A stretch of 41,522 nucleotides of DNA from positions 1 to 41,522 of the forward strand of contig JBLMVJ010000002.1 of assembly GCA_050255815.1 (NCBI GenBank), given 5' to 3'. The DNA comes from JAGORM01 sp050255815. Its GTDB lineage: Bacteria; Patescibacteriota; Microgenomatia; Levybacterales; GWA1-39-11. The notes under the pieces are model-generated. The model made no database searches and was not told where the DNA came from. It worked only from the letters and a program-made list of their open reading frames with translations. A program made the translations under genes and the position numbers. Shown one piece after another: positions 26,356-33,052 of the stretch; position 1 is the stretch's first letter; each line of letters starts with the position of its first letter.

Positions 26356-26661
26356 TTAAGTTTCTGGTATTTCCGGAGAGGGCGAAGGACTTTCTGAAAT
26401 ACTTGGGCTTCCGATTGGACCTGTAGCGCTTGCTGCAATAAGATTCCCCAGGTGAGATGGATTAGCTTCAACTATAACTTGCAACTCTGGAGCTTCAGGC
26501 CCAAAGCTATCAATATAACAAAGTGTGTTAAACGGTGCCGGAATGGTAATACTTGCAATTTCCTGTGGAATTGGAAGAGGGCGACAGTAATCAGAGGCAA
26601 TAGCAATAACTAACGCTAGTAAAACAATAACTGGAATACCATAAATAACTTCCTGTCTCAT
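26356..26661 (-). CDS. Small membrane-anchored or secreted protein
   Basis: 101 residues, not recognised. One N-terminal hydrophobic segment (IYGIPVIVLLALVIAIASDY) acts as anchor or signal. A possible disulfide pair is present (Cys26, Cys48). A Ser/Pro-rich tail follows (SPSISESPSPSPEIPET), as in linkers of surface proteins. It is the first gene of a short operon with the AlbA_2 gene (3-nt gap). Unlike most units here, no -10 box sits 6 nt before the ATG; a weak AGGGCAGGA purine run could be a ribosome-binding site. Confidence 0.6.
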   Translation of the reverse strand: MRQEVIYGIPVIVLLALVIAIASDYCRPLPIPQEIASITIPAPFNTLCYIDSFGPEAPELQVIVEANPSHLGNLIAASATGPIGSPSISESPSPSPEIPET

Positions 26662-26727
26662 ATCCTGCCCTTTGTAATACTATAACATAAAATCAGCAGA
26701 AATAGAAGTGGATTGCTAATCTATTTG

Positions 26728-26800
26728 TGACCCCAATGGAAGTCGAATCCATGTTCCCAGAATGAGAATCTGGTGTCCTAGGCCACTAGACGATGGGGCC
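26728..26800 (-). tRNA. trnE: tRNA-Glu (anticodon CTC)
   Basis: A complete 73-nt cloverleaf on the minus strand. The acceptor stem GGCCCCA pairs with TGGGGTC (one G-U). The D stem GTC/GAC holds a loop with GG. The anticodon stem CCAGA/TCTGG encloses loop TTCTCAT, giving anticodon CTC. The T stem ATGGA/TCCAT encloses TTCGACT. The discriminator is A, and no CCA is encoded. Its first 15 nt overlap the 3' end of a GIY-YIG gene transcribed in the same direction. The promoter-like sequence expected just upstream is instead found before a duplicated tRNA fragment at 27048-27120. Confidence 0.95.
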
Positions 26801-27037
26801 ATTAATTAATTTTTCAATTGCTTTTCTACTCTTAAGTGATTTTAAGTAAGTCTCCCTCTTTCTTGCTTCAGATAAACTATTATACTCTTCTTTATAGACT
26901 ACTTCCCAAGGTTTTCTTGACTTCGTATATTTTGAACCACCGCTATTATGCTTCTTCAGTCTTTGCTCAATACTAGAAGTGCTACCAATATAAAAACTCT
27001 TGTCCAGAGTACTTTGTAATATGTATAAGAAATACAT
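26786..27037 (-). CDS. Small GIY-YIG nuclease (UPF0213/YhbQ type)
   Basis: 83 residues forming little more than the catalytic domain: MYFLYILQS holds the first motif (Y-I-L variant of GIY), FYIGSTSSIEQRLKKHNSG has the YIG and the catalytic Arg, then SKYTKSRKPWEVVYKEEYNS and the Glu-containing EARKRETYLKSLKSRKAIEKL. Family members are single-domain endonucleases. Its last residues GPIV and its TAG stop are encoded by the 5' end of tRNA-Glu. The gene fills the 247-nt interval between the intact tRNA and a duplicated 25-nt tRNA 5' segment and looks like a minimal mobile gene inserted there. Confidence 0.9.
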   Translation of the reverse strand: MYFLYILQSTLDKSFYIGSTSSIEQRLKKHNSGGSKYTKSRKPWEVVYKEEYNSLSEARKRETYLKSLKSRKAIEKLINGPIV

Positions 27038-27047
27038 AATACGTTTA

Positions 27048-27120
27048 TCCTAGGCCACTAGCCCCGATGATATTCTTCATCGGGATCCCGATGGAATCTA
27101 CCATCGGGAACGATGGGGCC
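27048..27120 (-). pseudogene. Duplicated tRNA-Glu 5' fragment interrupted by a 48-nt insert
   Basis: On the minus strand, the first 11 nt of tRNA-Glu (27120-27110) are followed by 48 foreign nt and then by tRNA bases 12-25 (27061-27048), after which the match ends. All 25 bases are identical to the intact gene at 26800-26776. No anticodon arm, T arm or 3' acceptor strand is present, so it cannot be a functional tRNA. Confidence 0.9.
27062..27109. repeat. Twin-hairpin 48-nt insertion
   Basis: Two adjacent perfect 8-bp hairpins with 6-nt loops: CCCGATGA/TCATCGGG (27063-27084) and CCCGATGG/CCATCGGG (27087-27108). The junction is itself a 16-nt perfect palindrome, CATCGGGATCCCGATG. The insert splits the duplicated tRNA fragment after base 11 with no target-site duplication, as seen for REP/BIME-like or single-strand-transposed elements. 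Confidence 0.85.
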
Positions 27121-27131
27121 GTGGCTAATGT

Positions 27132-27160
27132 ATTTTACTAAAAAAAGTCCTTACGCACAA
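27132..27160 (-). promoter_or_regulatory. Promoter before the tRNA fragment and GIY-YIG gene
   Basis: Minus strand: TTGTGC (27160-27155), 17-nt spacer, TAAAAT (27137-27132), then 11 nt to the GGCCCC start of the tRNA-Glu fragment. This spacing suits a tRNA promoter. It probably once drove the intact tRNA and now would read through the fragment, the twin hairpin and the GIY-YIG gene first. Confidence 0.6.
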
Positions 27161-27215
27161 ACTCAAACTGCTAAAACTTGTGAGGAAGATTACAGTTTTG
27201 GTTGGTTTTAAGGGG

Positions 27216-27221
27216 TAAAAT
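27216..27221 (+). promoter_or_regulatory. -10 box, leaderless start
   Basis: TAAAAT is followed by 6 nt and the ATG at 27228. No clear -35 box. Confidence 0.5.
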
Positions 27222-27227
27222 CAGCTT

Positions 27228-27890
27228 ATGGCGGTGGAGAATCCATCAAGTCTGCCAAGGGTTGCAGAGCAAAGAGGCTCTGTGCTAACCCATTCCCCTA
27301 ATATCCTCCATGGTATCCGCCCTGATGTAGCACAGCTTCTTTTCTACCGTTGCGGTGGAACCAAAGAATGGAGAAGGCCCATGGTTTTTTCCGCCCTTGA
27401 AAAAACTAAAACCGTTTCAACCACAAATGGTCAAACAGTAGTAAGAGCGCAGGACATGTTGGATGACATGGCAGTTGTTTTTGAACCATGGCGTTCCAAT
27501 ACATTAATGCCTCATTTGGCTTCGGAAACGGAAGATGAAACTGCGCTAGCGGTAGCTGTCATTGAAACAGAAAGATATGTAGACACCAGGTTACCTTATG
27601 AGACAAAGGCTACTCTACAGGAAAGATACCACGTCTTGCCTTTAGATAACCGCCATATTCTTTTCCAGGGGTTGTTGCGTGATGCAAGACCAGAGGAAAT
27701 AGATGAACCCGGCAGGGATAGCATGTCCTTTGAATACATGCCTATAGATATTATTACCGGCGAAGAAATCCCAGAAGGAAGGCAAATTGCCCAGCGCCAA
27801 AGAGCAAAAAATTATCTTCTCCTCCCCCACCCTTCTGACCAAACCAGGACCCCTATGGAACTTTTGGTTGGCGGGGGAAAGCTTGTGTGA
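27228..27890 (+). CDS. Hypothetical soluble protein
   Basis: 220 residues, not recognised. It has no signal peptide, membrane segment or known motif. Readable blocks include RPDVAQLLFYRCGGTKEWRR near residue 31, LDDMAVVFEPWRSN near 77 and a Pro/Glu-rich C-terminal third with YMPIDIITGEEIPEGR. The mix of strands and charged turns suggests a compact alpha/beta protein. It converges on the metalloprotease gene, whose stop codon begins at the very next base (27891). The start is supported by a -10 box 6 nt upstream. Confidence 0.65.
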   Translation: MAVENPSSLPRVAEQRGSVLTHSPNILHGIRPDVAQLLFYRCGGTKEWRRPMVFSALEKTKTVSTTNGQTVVRAQDMLDDMAVVFEPWRSNTLMPHLASETEDETALAVAVIETERYVDTRLPYETKATLQERYHVLPLDNRHILFQGLLRDARPEEIDEPGRDSMSFEYMPIDIITGEEIPEGRQIAQRQRAKNYLLLPHPSDQTRTPMELLVGGGKLV

Positions 27891-28385
27891 TTACTCCTGA
27901 GAAGATTTGATAGTAAAGGAAACCATTCCAACAAAACTACTAATCAAAAACATGATTCCCAGAATGAGGAAGGAGGTTGCTATGAATTTTGAGGAGTCGA
28001 GGAGGCCCATGTGGATAAAGAGCCAATTCCAGTCATGGATGCTCCCATCCCCTCCCAGAAGAGGCAATGCCATTTCCTGCGCATCCATCATATAACGGCT
28101 TACATTTATCACATTATCCCCTATCCAGAACAATATCACTGAAGAATTGAAAAACTCTTTTCTTCTTAAAAAATACCCAAGGAATAAGAAGGGTATAAAA
28201 ATCTGAAAGGCTGATCCGGCAAGGATATCCAGAAACTGGCCGAAAAGCATAAAAATTAAATGGCCGGCCTCATGGACCATGAGGTTAAAATAATCTACAA
28301 AACACCAATGGTCAGGAGTAAATAATAGCTGGTAAGAAAAAAACGCAAGTACAAGGATTAATACAACCCTCCCTATTACCCTCAT
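27891..28385 (-). CDS. Predicted membrane HEAGH zinc metalloprotease-like protein
   Basis: 164 residues with about 4 TM segments. NLMVHEAGHLIFMLFGQF near residue 34 contains the HEXXH zinc motif within a hydrophobic segment, as in M50-type intramembrane proteases. FLDILAGSAFQIFIP and MALPLLGGDGSIHDWNWLF are further conserved-looking blocks that could provide other zinc ligands. The start is placed at the ATG at 28385 because TATACT lies 6 nt before it. An open frame continues upstream to a TTG at 28439, but that part is encoded by a tandem heptamer repeat and is probably not translated. The substrate is unknown. Confidence 0.65.
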   Translation of the reverse strand: MRVIGRVVLILVLAFFSYQLLFTPDHWCFVDYFNLMVHEAGHLIFMLFGQFLDILAGSAFQIFIPFLFLGYFLRRKEFFNSSVILFWIGDNVINVSRYMMDAQEMALPLLGGDGSIHDWNWLFIHMGLLDSSKFIATSFLILGIMFLISSFVGMVSFTIKSSQE

Positions 28386-28391
28386 GATTAA

Positions 28392-28397
28392 AGTATA
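28392..28397 (-). promoter_or_regulatory. -10 box, leaderless start at 28385
   Basis: Minus-strand TATACT ends 6 nt before the ATG at 28385. It chooses that ATG over an in-frame ATG at 28400 and a TTG at 28439. Confidence 0.6.
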
Positions 28398-28410
28398 CAT
28401 TAAGGAAGCT

Positions 28411-28478
28411 TGTGGCACGTAGCGGATAGCATGTAGCAAATGCAGAATCCCGGAATCGGATCTATTCGAGTTTGGTAA
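28411..28478. repeat. GTRGC heptamer array plus REP-like tail
   Basis: Four degenerate heptamers, TGTGGCA CGTAGCG GATAGCA TGTAGCA (28411-28438), are followed by an AATCCCGGAATCGGAT-type tail. It is one of four loci in the window with this heptamer family (others near 29571, 30429 and 41150). Confidence 0.8.
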
Positions 28479-28494
28479 TATTTAGTCTTATAGT

Positions 28495-28523
28495 TTGACA
28501 TTCAATTTTAATTTTCCTATAAT
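28495..28523 (+). promoter_or_regulatory. Near-consensus leaderless promoter
   Basis: TTGACA (28495-28500), 17-nt spacer, TATAAT (28518-28523), 7 nt, ATG at 28531. This is the best sigma-70-type promoter in the window. Confidence 0.85.
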
Positions 28524-28530
28524 GTAACCC

Positions 28531-29025
28531 ATGTCAAAAGAGCAAGAAAAACCTATACATACAGGCTCCATGCAGGATGTGATAATGGGTGACGCAGCTG
28601 CAATAGCAGCGGTAGGCGCTTCAGATATTATTGTTGCAAACATAACGGGAGGAGTACCTCAAATTGATAGCGATCCCGCTCCGGTCCTTTCCCCTGATAA
28701 TCCTATAATGCAACTTCTTCAACATGAACGCGATTTTTATGAGTGTTTTGTTATAGCCGGGCTTACCCATCTGGGGCTGGAAGGGGTAGATTATGCCCAA
28801 TCAAGAATTACCAAAAGAAGGCTGCCGCTCAAGCTTAAACTGGGTGCCGGAATACTTCTGTCATTTGGGCTTTTAATTGGGGCTGAAACAGATTTAGGAC
28901 AAGGACATATGGGCACCCCTGATTTAAAAGATATTCCGGCAGGAGTTGCGGGAGTTGTAGCTTATCCGGGAGTAGATTATTTTTTAAGGAAGAGATACTT
29001 CAAAAGCAGTATCCCTACTAAGTAA
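28531..29025 (+). CDS. Hypothetical membrane protein
   Basis: 164 residues, not recognised. The N-terminal part is small-residue rich (MGDAAAIAAVGASDIIVANITGG in two blocks). A clear hydrophobic helix near residue 104 (LKLGAGILLSFGLLIGAE) and a weaker one near 135 (IPAGVAGVVAYPGVDYFL) flank a short loop, so the protein probably crosses the membrane twice. The C-terminus is basic. It has its own strong promoter and is a single-gene unit. Confidence 0.7.
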   Translation: MSKEQEKPIHTGSMQDVIMGDAAAIAAVGASDIIVANITGGVPQIDSDPAPVLSPDNPIMQLLQHERDFYECFVIAGLTHLGLEGVDYAQSRITKRRLPLKLKLGAGILLSFGLLIGAETDLGQGHMGTPDLKDIPAGVAGVVAYPGVDYFLRKRYFKSSIPTK

Positions 29026-29094
29026 CCACCGTTCCTGGAGAAAAAAGAAATAACCCCGGAATTTATCTGCTAAACACAGGACTTTGTGAAGTGA

Positions 29095-29100
29095 TATATT
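29095..29100 (+). promoter_or_regulatory. -10 box, leaderless start
   Basis: TATATT is followed by 6 nt and the ATG at 29107. No -35 box at the usual distance. Confidence 0.5.
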
Positions 29101-29106
29101 TAAAGT

Positions 29107-29559
29107 ATGCCAATCCCTCTGGACAACGGTCCTCTTCCAGCCGCAGCTCCGCCTCCTGAACAGCCTAAAATTGATGCTTTTAAAAAGCTCCGTCTCAGGG
29201 ATTTTATCTTTGCTCCTGTTGCAGCCGTAGGGCTGTGGATTCCCGGCTATTTAATTTCAGCAGTAGCCGGATGGTTAGCGTGCGGGGATGCCCCGGGAAG
29301 AAATTATTATACCTGTGCTCCTTTGGGTACCTCTGTTATGTACCTCCTGTTTCTTCTCATCATGCTGGTACTGGCACCACTTGCCACCAGTTTTATCTTT
29401 GGCAATAAAGCAGGGAAAAAGGGAGTATTAAAATTATTAATAATTCAATTTCTCCTCTTCTTACTACTCCTCATACTCTACCTTCTCTGGGCAGTACCTT
29501 CAGGCATCTTCCGTACCACGCGTTTCTACATACCCGGAATAGGAATAATCCAAATTTAG
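29107..29559 (+). CDS. Hypothetical three-helix membrane protein
   Basis: 150 residues, not recognised. A proline-rich cytoplasmic start (PLPAAAPPPEQPK) leads to three hydrophobic segments near residues 36-56, 75-97 and 108-130. Two Cys residues (near 58 and 69, ACGDAPGRNYYTCAP) sit in the first external loop and could form a disulfide. The C-terminus is short. The DNA after its stop is a repeat array shared with other gaps. Confidence 0.7.
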   Translation: MPIPLDNGPLPAAAPPPEQPKIDAFKKLRLRDFIFAPVAAVGLWIPGYLISAVAGWLACGDAPGRNYYTCAPLGTSVMYLLFLLIMLVLAPLATSFIFGNKAGKKGVLKLLIIQFLLFLLLLILYLLWAVPSGIFRTTRFYIPGIGIIQI

Positions 29560-29570
29560 AAAATGTTGCA

Positions 29571-29650
29571 GGTGGCACGTGGCAAGTAGCATGTGGCTTG
29601 CTACGTTCCGTATTATTCTTCGAGCTTGCGAAGCATGCGAGAAGTCTAAG
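29571..29650. repeat. GTRGC heptamer array with hairpin tail
   Basis: Four heptamers, GGTGGCA CGTGGCA AGTAGCA TGTGGCT (29571-29598), precede an inverted repeat CTTCG/CGAAG and the block GCATGCGAGAAGTCTAAG. The last block recurs with one change at 30510-30526. The preceding AAATGTTGCA also recurs, inverted, near 41175-41186. Confidence 0.85.
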
Positions 29651-29678
29651 TTAGGTTCTGGGAAACGCTACCCAGTGA

Positions 29679-29684
29679 TATAAT
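29679..29684 (+). promoter_or_regulatory. -10 box fixing a GTG start
   Basis: TATAAT is followed by 6 nt and the GTG at 29691. It supports GTG as the start of the alpha/beta hydrolase gene. Confidence 0.6.
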
Positions 29685-29690
29685 CTTCTT

Positions 29691-30440
29691 GTGGAGATTA
29701 TTAAGACAACATCATTTGAACTGGCAACTATTTCAGCTGGAGATAAAAACAGCGGCAGATTTGCGTTAGTCTTACCCGGTAGGCTAGATACCAAGGACTA
29801 TGAGGTTTTTAGAAAACACATAGATTTTCTGGCAACTTTGGGGTTTTATGCGCTCTCTTTTGACCCTCCGGGAACTTGGGAGAGCCCCGGCGATACTTCC
29901 CTTTTCACCACCACTAATTACATAAAAGCAGTAGACGAATTAATAGCGTACTTTGGCAATAGACCCACATTCCTCATGGGACACAGCCGCGGCGCTTCTA
30001 TTTCTATTTTAGCCGGTGCTAAAAATCCCCATGTTTTTGCTTGTGCCCCTATTATGGCAACACTTTCAGGAGAACCCAGAAAAACTGACCCGGAAGCGGC
30101 AAGAGTAGGATTTAAAATGGCATACCGTGACATGCCGCCGGGAACAGAAAAAACAGCAGGGCAAAAAGAATTTAAGTTACCACTAAATTATTTTATAGAC
30201 ATGGAAAAATATGATGTAGTGGAAGCATTAAAAAATTGCACAAAACCAAAATTGTTAATTTATGGAACTGAAGATGAATTTACTACTCCTGAACGGGTAA
30301 AGGAAGTTTTCGAGTTAATCCCTGAACCAAAAGAACTTTTCAAGCTAACCGTAAACCATGACTACCGCTACCACCCTGATATGATAGAAAAAGCTAACCA
30401 GGCAATTGGGAAATTCCTGAGAGTTGCTGGTAGCAGGTAG
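29691..30440 (+). CDS. Alpha/beta hydrolase
   Basis: 249 residues with the serine-hydrolase fold: VLPGRLDTKD near 27 (oxyanion region), FDPPGTWES near 58, the nucleophile elbow MGHSRGA with Ser99, an acid in YGTEDEFTTPERV near 191-203 and the histidine in VNHDYRYHPD (His223). There is no lid of note and no signal peptide, so it is cytoplasmic. The substrate (ester, amide or lipid) cannot be told. The start is GTG, set by the promoter. The last residues (VAGSR) and the TAG stop come from a heptamer repeat, so the repeat may have replaced the original gene end. Confidence 0.85.
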   Translation: MEIIKTTSFELATISAGDKNSGRFALVLPGRLDTKDYEVFRKHIDFLATLGFYALSFDPPGTWESPGDTSLFTTTNYIKAVDELIAYFGNRPTFLMGHSRGASISILAGAKNPHVFACAPIMATLSGEPRKTDPEAARVGFKMAYRDMPPGTEKTAGQKEFKLPLNYFIDMEKYDVVEALKNCTKPKLLIYGTEDEFTTPERVKEVFELIPEPKELFKLTVNHDYRYHPDMIEKANQAIGKFLRVAGSR

Positions 30441-30600
30441 CACGTGGCTCGTAGAAAATGTCATTCTGGAGCAGAGCCAAGTCTGACTTGGCGAAGCGAT
30501 AGAATCTCAGCATGCGAGAAGTCTTAGTAATCTTTTGAGGAATTAACTATACCCTAAACGCTAAGACCGAAGGTCGCAAGCTCTGTTTATACCCTCTACC
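30429..30600. repeat. Composite repeat: heptamers, REP-like hairpin, CTATACC units
   Basis: In order: GGTAGCA GGTAGCA CGTGGCT (30429-30449); a GTCATTCTGG...AGAATCTCAG element (30460-30510) whose centre is a perfect 7-bp hairpin, GCCAAGT/ACTTGGC; GCATGCGAGAAGTCTTAG; then heptamers CTATACC CTAAACG (30547-30560) and the block AAGACCGAAGGTCGCAAGCT (30563-30582). The whole interval between the hydrolase and lon genes is repeat. The same modules recur, inverted, at 41021-41190. Confidence 0.85.
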
Positions 30601-30606
30601 CTTTCC

Positions 30607-33009
30607 TTACTCTGCGGGTGTTGGTGTCAAAGGAGTTATGTTATGCTTTGCTTCTGTTTCACCCTTTATCTCTATGAACCCTGGAATAGGCTTAATGAGC
30701 GCTTCTTTCAGCACTTCATCCATATGGGATACAAATACAAACCGCAAATCCTTCATAACTTCTGGAGGTACATCCTCCAGGTCTTTCCGGTTTTCCTTTG
30801 GCAGAATAATTTTCCTCAACCCTGCACGGTGAGCGGCAATTACCTTTTCTTTCACGCCGCCAATTTCCAGGATACGTCCGCGTAAGGTCACTTCCCCGGT
30901 CATACCTACCAAATGGTTCACCGGAATTTTTGTAAGCGCTGAAACTATAGCGGTAGTAATTGCTCCTCCGGCTGATGGGCCATCTTTTGGTACCGCACCT
31001 TCAGGGACATGGATATGGACATCCAGCTTATGGAAGAAGTTTTCCTTCAACCCCAGTTTTGATGCCCTAGACCTAATGTATGACATAGCAGCCTGCATAG
31101 ATTCTTTCATCACATCACCCAGCTGTCCGGTAAGCATAAGCCCACCCTTTCCGGGCATAAGCGCTACTTCTATGAAGAGTATATCTCCACCCACCTGGGT
31201 CCAGGCCAGTCCGGTAGACATTCCTATCTCATCCTTCTTCTCAGCTATAGTATCTGAAAACTTTTCCGGCCCCAACAACTTCACTACCAGCTTTGCATCT
31301 ATCACGGTTTTGTCAGATTTCCCTTCAGCTACCGTCTTTGCTACCTTTCTCATAACTGCTGACAACTCACGCTCCAGGCTTCTGACGCCGGCCTCCCGGG
31401 TATATCTTCTAATAACGTATTTAATAGAGTCATCTGCAAATTCTACCTGGTCTTCCTTCAACCCATGAGAAGCCAGCAATTTCTTTACCAGGAATTCTTT
31501 TGCAATCTTGAACTTCTCCAACTCCGTGTAACCGGAGAAATTAATAATCTCAAGCCTGTCTCTGAGTGCAGGCGGAATAGTATCCAGCACATTTGCAGTA
31601 GCTATAAACATAACGTCTGATAAATCAAACGGCACATCTAAATAGTGGTCTGAAAATGCATGGTTCTGTTCCGGATCCAACGCTTCCAGCAAAGCTGCGG
31701 ATGGGTCTCCGCGGTAGTCTGCCCCTACTTTATCTATCTCATCCAGCATGAAAACCGGATTTTTAGTCCCTGCATCCTTAATTCCCTGGATTATCCGTCC
31801 CGGAAGTGCTCCCACATAGGTCCTGCGGTGTCCCCTAATTTCAGCCTCATCCCTGATACCACCCAGAGATACTTTTATAAACTTGCGGCCCAATGCTTTT
31901 GCAATAGACTTTCCTATGGAAGTTTTACCCACGCCCGGCGGTCCGGCAAAACAAAGGATAGGGCCTTTCATCTTTCCTGAAAGTTTATGGACAGCCAGAT
32001 ACTCTACCACCCGCTCTTTTGCCTTCTTCAGTCCGTAGTGCTCTGCTTCTAAAATCTTTTCCGCTTCAGAAAGGTTAATAGTTGTCTTGCTCTTTTTATT
32101 CCAGGGTAGGGCAACTAACGCTTCCAGGTAATTGCGGATATATCCCGCTTCCGGGTTATAAGGGGTCGTTTGCTGCAGCTTCTTCAGCTCTTTTCTGGCC
32201 TTCTCTTCTACATCTTTAGGCATGCCGGCGGTTTTGATCTTATCTGCCAGCTCTTTATATTCACCTGCATCATCCGTATCATCCAACTCTTTCTGGATGG
32301 TTTTTAACCGTTCACGCAAAATTGCCTCTTTTGCGCTTTTCTCAAACTGCTCCTGGGTTTTATTGCTGATCTTCTTTTCAAGCTCCAGCACTTTTACTTC
32401 ACGTGCCAAAAATTCTGAAACTTTTTCCAGCCTGGGCTTTACATCTACCGTCTCCAGAATCTCCTGCCGTTCAGAACCTTTAATATCCAGTGTAGAAGCT
32501 ATCTGGTCTGCCAATTCTGACGGGGTAATTTGAGACATAATGTTCATGAAGACCAAGAAGTCTGCCTGTTTTCCCAAACCCAGGGCACGTTTAAAATCTG
32601 CAATCAGATGGTTGGAAAGCGCCTTAATTTCCGGGGTTTCTATCACTTCTTCATCCAGTTCTTCAACACGGGCTAAAAAATACCCGTCCTTTTCTTCATA
32701 GGATAAAATCCGTGCGCGTGAAAATCCTCTTACCAGTGCATTTAATTCCCCTTCTGCACGGATCATTTTTTCTATATGGGAAATGGTTCCAAGTGTATAT
32801 AAATCAGAGACATCAGGGTCATTCTGGCGTGGATTTTTCTGCAGCACAAAACAGACTATGCGTTCTCCCGCAAAAGCAGTCTCAAGTGCAGCAAGGCTTT
32901 TAGGCCGGCCAAAGGTAAGAATACTTTCTGTATGGGGAAACACTATGCCATCTCTGATAGGAATAACGGGGATTAATTTTTCTTTTGAATCTTGATCGTT
33001 TAGTATCAT
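30607..33009 (-). CDS. lon: ATP-dependent protease Lon
   Basis: 800 residues, the usual length for LonA. An N-terminal substrate-binding domain (PVIPIRDGIVFPHTESIL onwards) and a long coiled region around 200-280 precede the AAA+ module. Walker A is GPPGVGKT (356-363), Walker B FMLDEID (420-426). GIRDEAEIRGHRRTYVGA near 384 is the Lon signature. In the protease domain the catalytic Ser679 lies in DGPSAGGA and Lys722 follows. It is a cytoplasmic protein quality-control protease. Transcribed alone, divergently from the energy operon, from a TTGACT-N17-TAGACT promoter. The C-terminus ends in a short Pro/Thr tail. Confidence 0.97.
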   Translation of the reverse strand: MILNDQDSKEKLIPVIPIRDGIVFPHTESILTFGRPKSLAALETAFAGERIVCFVLQKNPRQNDPDVSDLYTLGTISHIEKMIRAEGELNALVRGFSRARILSYEEKDGYFLARVEELDEEVIETPEIKALSNHLIADFKRALGLGKQADFLVFMNIMSQITPSELADQIASTLDIKGSERQEILETVDVKPRLEKVSEFLAREVKVLELEKKISNKTQEQFEKSAKEAILRERLKTIQKELDDTDDAGEYKELADKIKTAGMPKDVEEKARKELKKLQQTTPYNPEAGYIRNYLEALVALPWNKKSKTTINLSEAEKILEAEHYGLKKAKERVVEYLAVHKLSGKMKGPILCFAGPPGVGKTSIGKSIAKALGRKFIKVSLGGIRDEAEIRGHRRTYVGALPGRIIQGIKDAGTKNPVFMLDEIDKVGADYRGDPSAALLEALDPEQNHAFSDHYLDVPFDLSDVMFIATANVLDTIPPALRDRLEIINFSGYTELEKFKIAKEFLVKKLLASHGLKEDQVEFADDSIKYVIRRYTREAGVRSLERELSAVMRKVAKTVAEGKSDKTVIDAKLVVKLLGPEKFSDTIAEKKDEIGMSTGLAWTQVGGDILFIEVALMPGKGGLMLTGQLGDVMKESMQAAMSYIRSRASKLGLKENFFHKLDVHIHVPEGAVPKDGPSAGGAITTAIVSALTKIPVNHLVGMTGEVTLRGRILEIGGVKEKVIAAHRAGLRKIILPKENRKDLEDVPPEVMKDLRFVFVSHMDEVLKEALIKPIPGFIEIKGETEAKHNITPLTPTPAE

Positions 33010-33023
33010 ATTTCAGTATTAGC

Positions 33024-33052
33024 AGTCTATCAAATTATGTGCTAAAAGTCAA
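33024..33052 (-). promoter_or_regulatory. Promoter of lon
   Basis: Minus strand: TTGACT (33052-33047), 17-nt spacer, TAGACT (33029-33024), 14 nt, ATG at 33009. The leader would be about 8 nt. The -10 box TAGACT is the same as that of the divergent energy operon. Confidence 0.65.

Noticed and set aside
27048..27120. Second tRNA-Glu with an intron
   Set aside because: Only the first 25 tRNA bases are present; the anticodon arm and 3' half are missing, so the 48-nt insert cannot be an intron of a working tRNA.
28386..28439. N-terminal extension of the metalloprotease gene
   Set aside because: It is encoded by a heptamer repeat, starts with TTG, and a -10 box lies 6 nt before the inner ATG.
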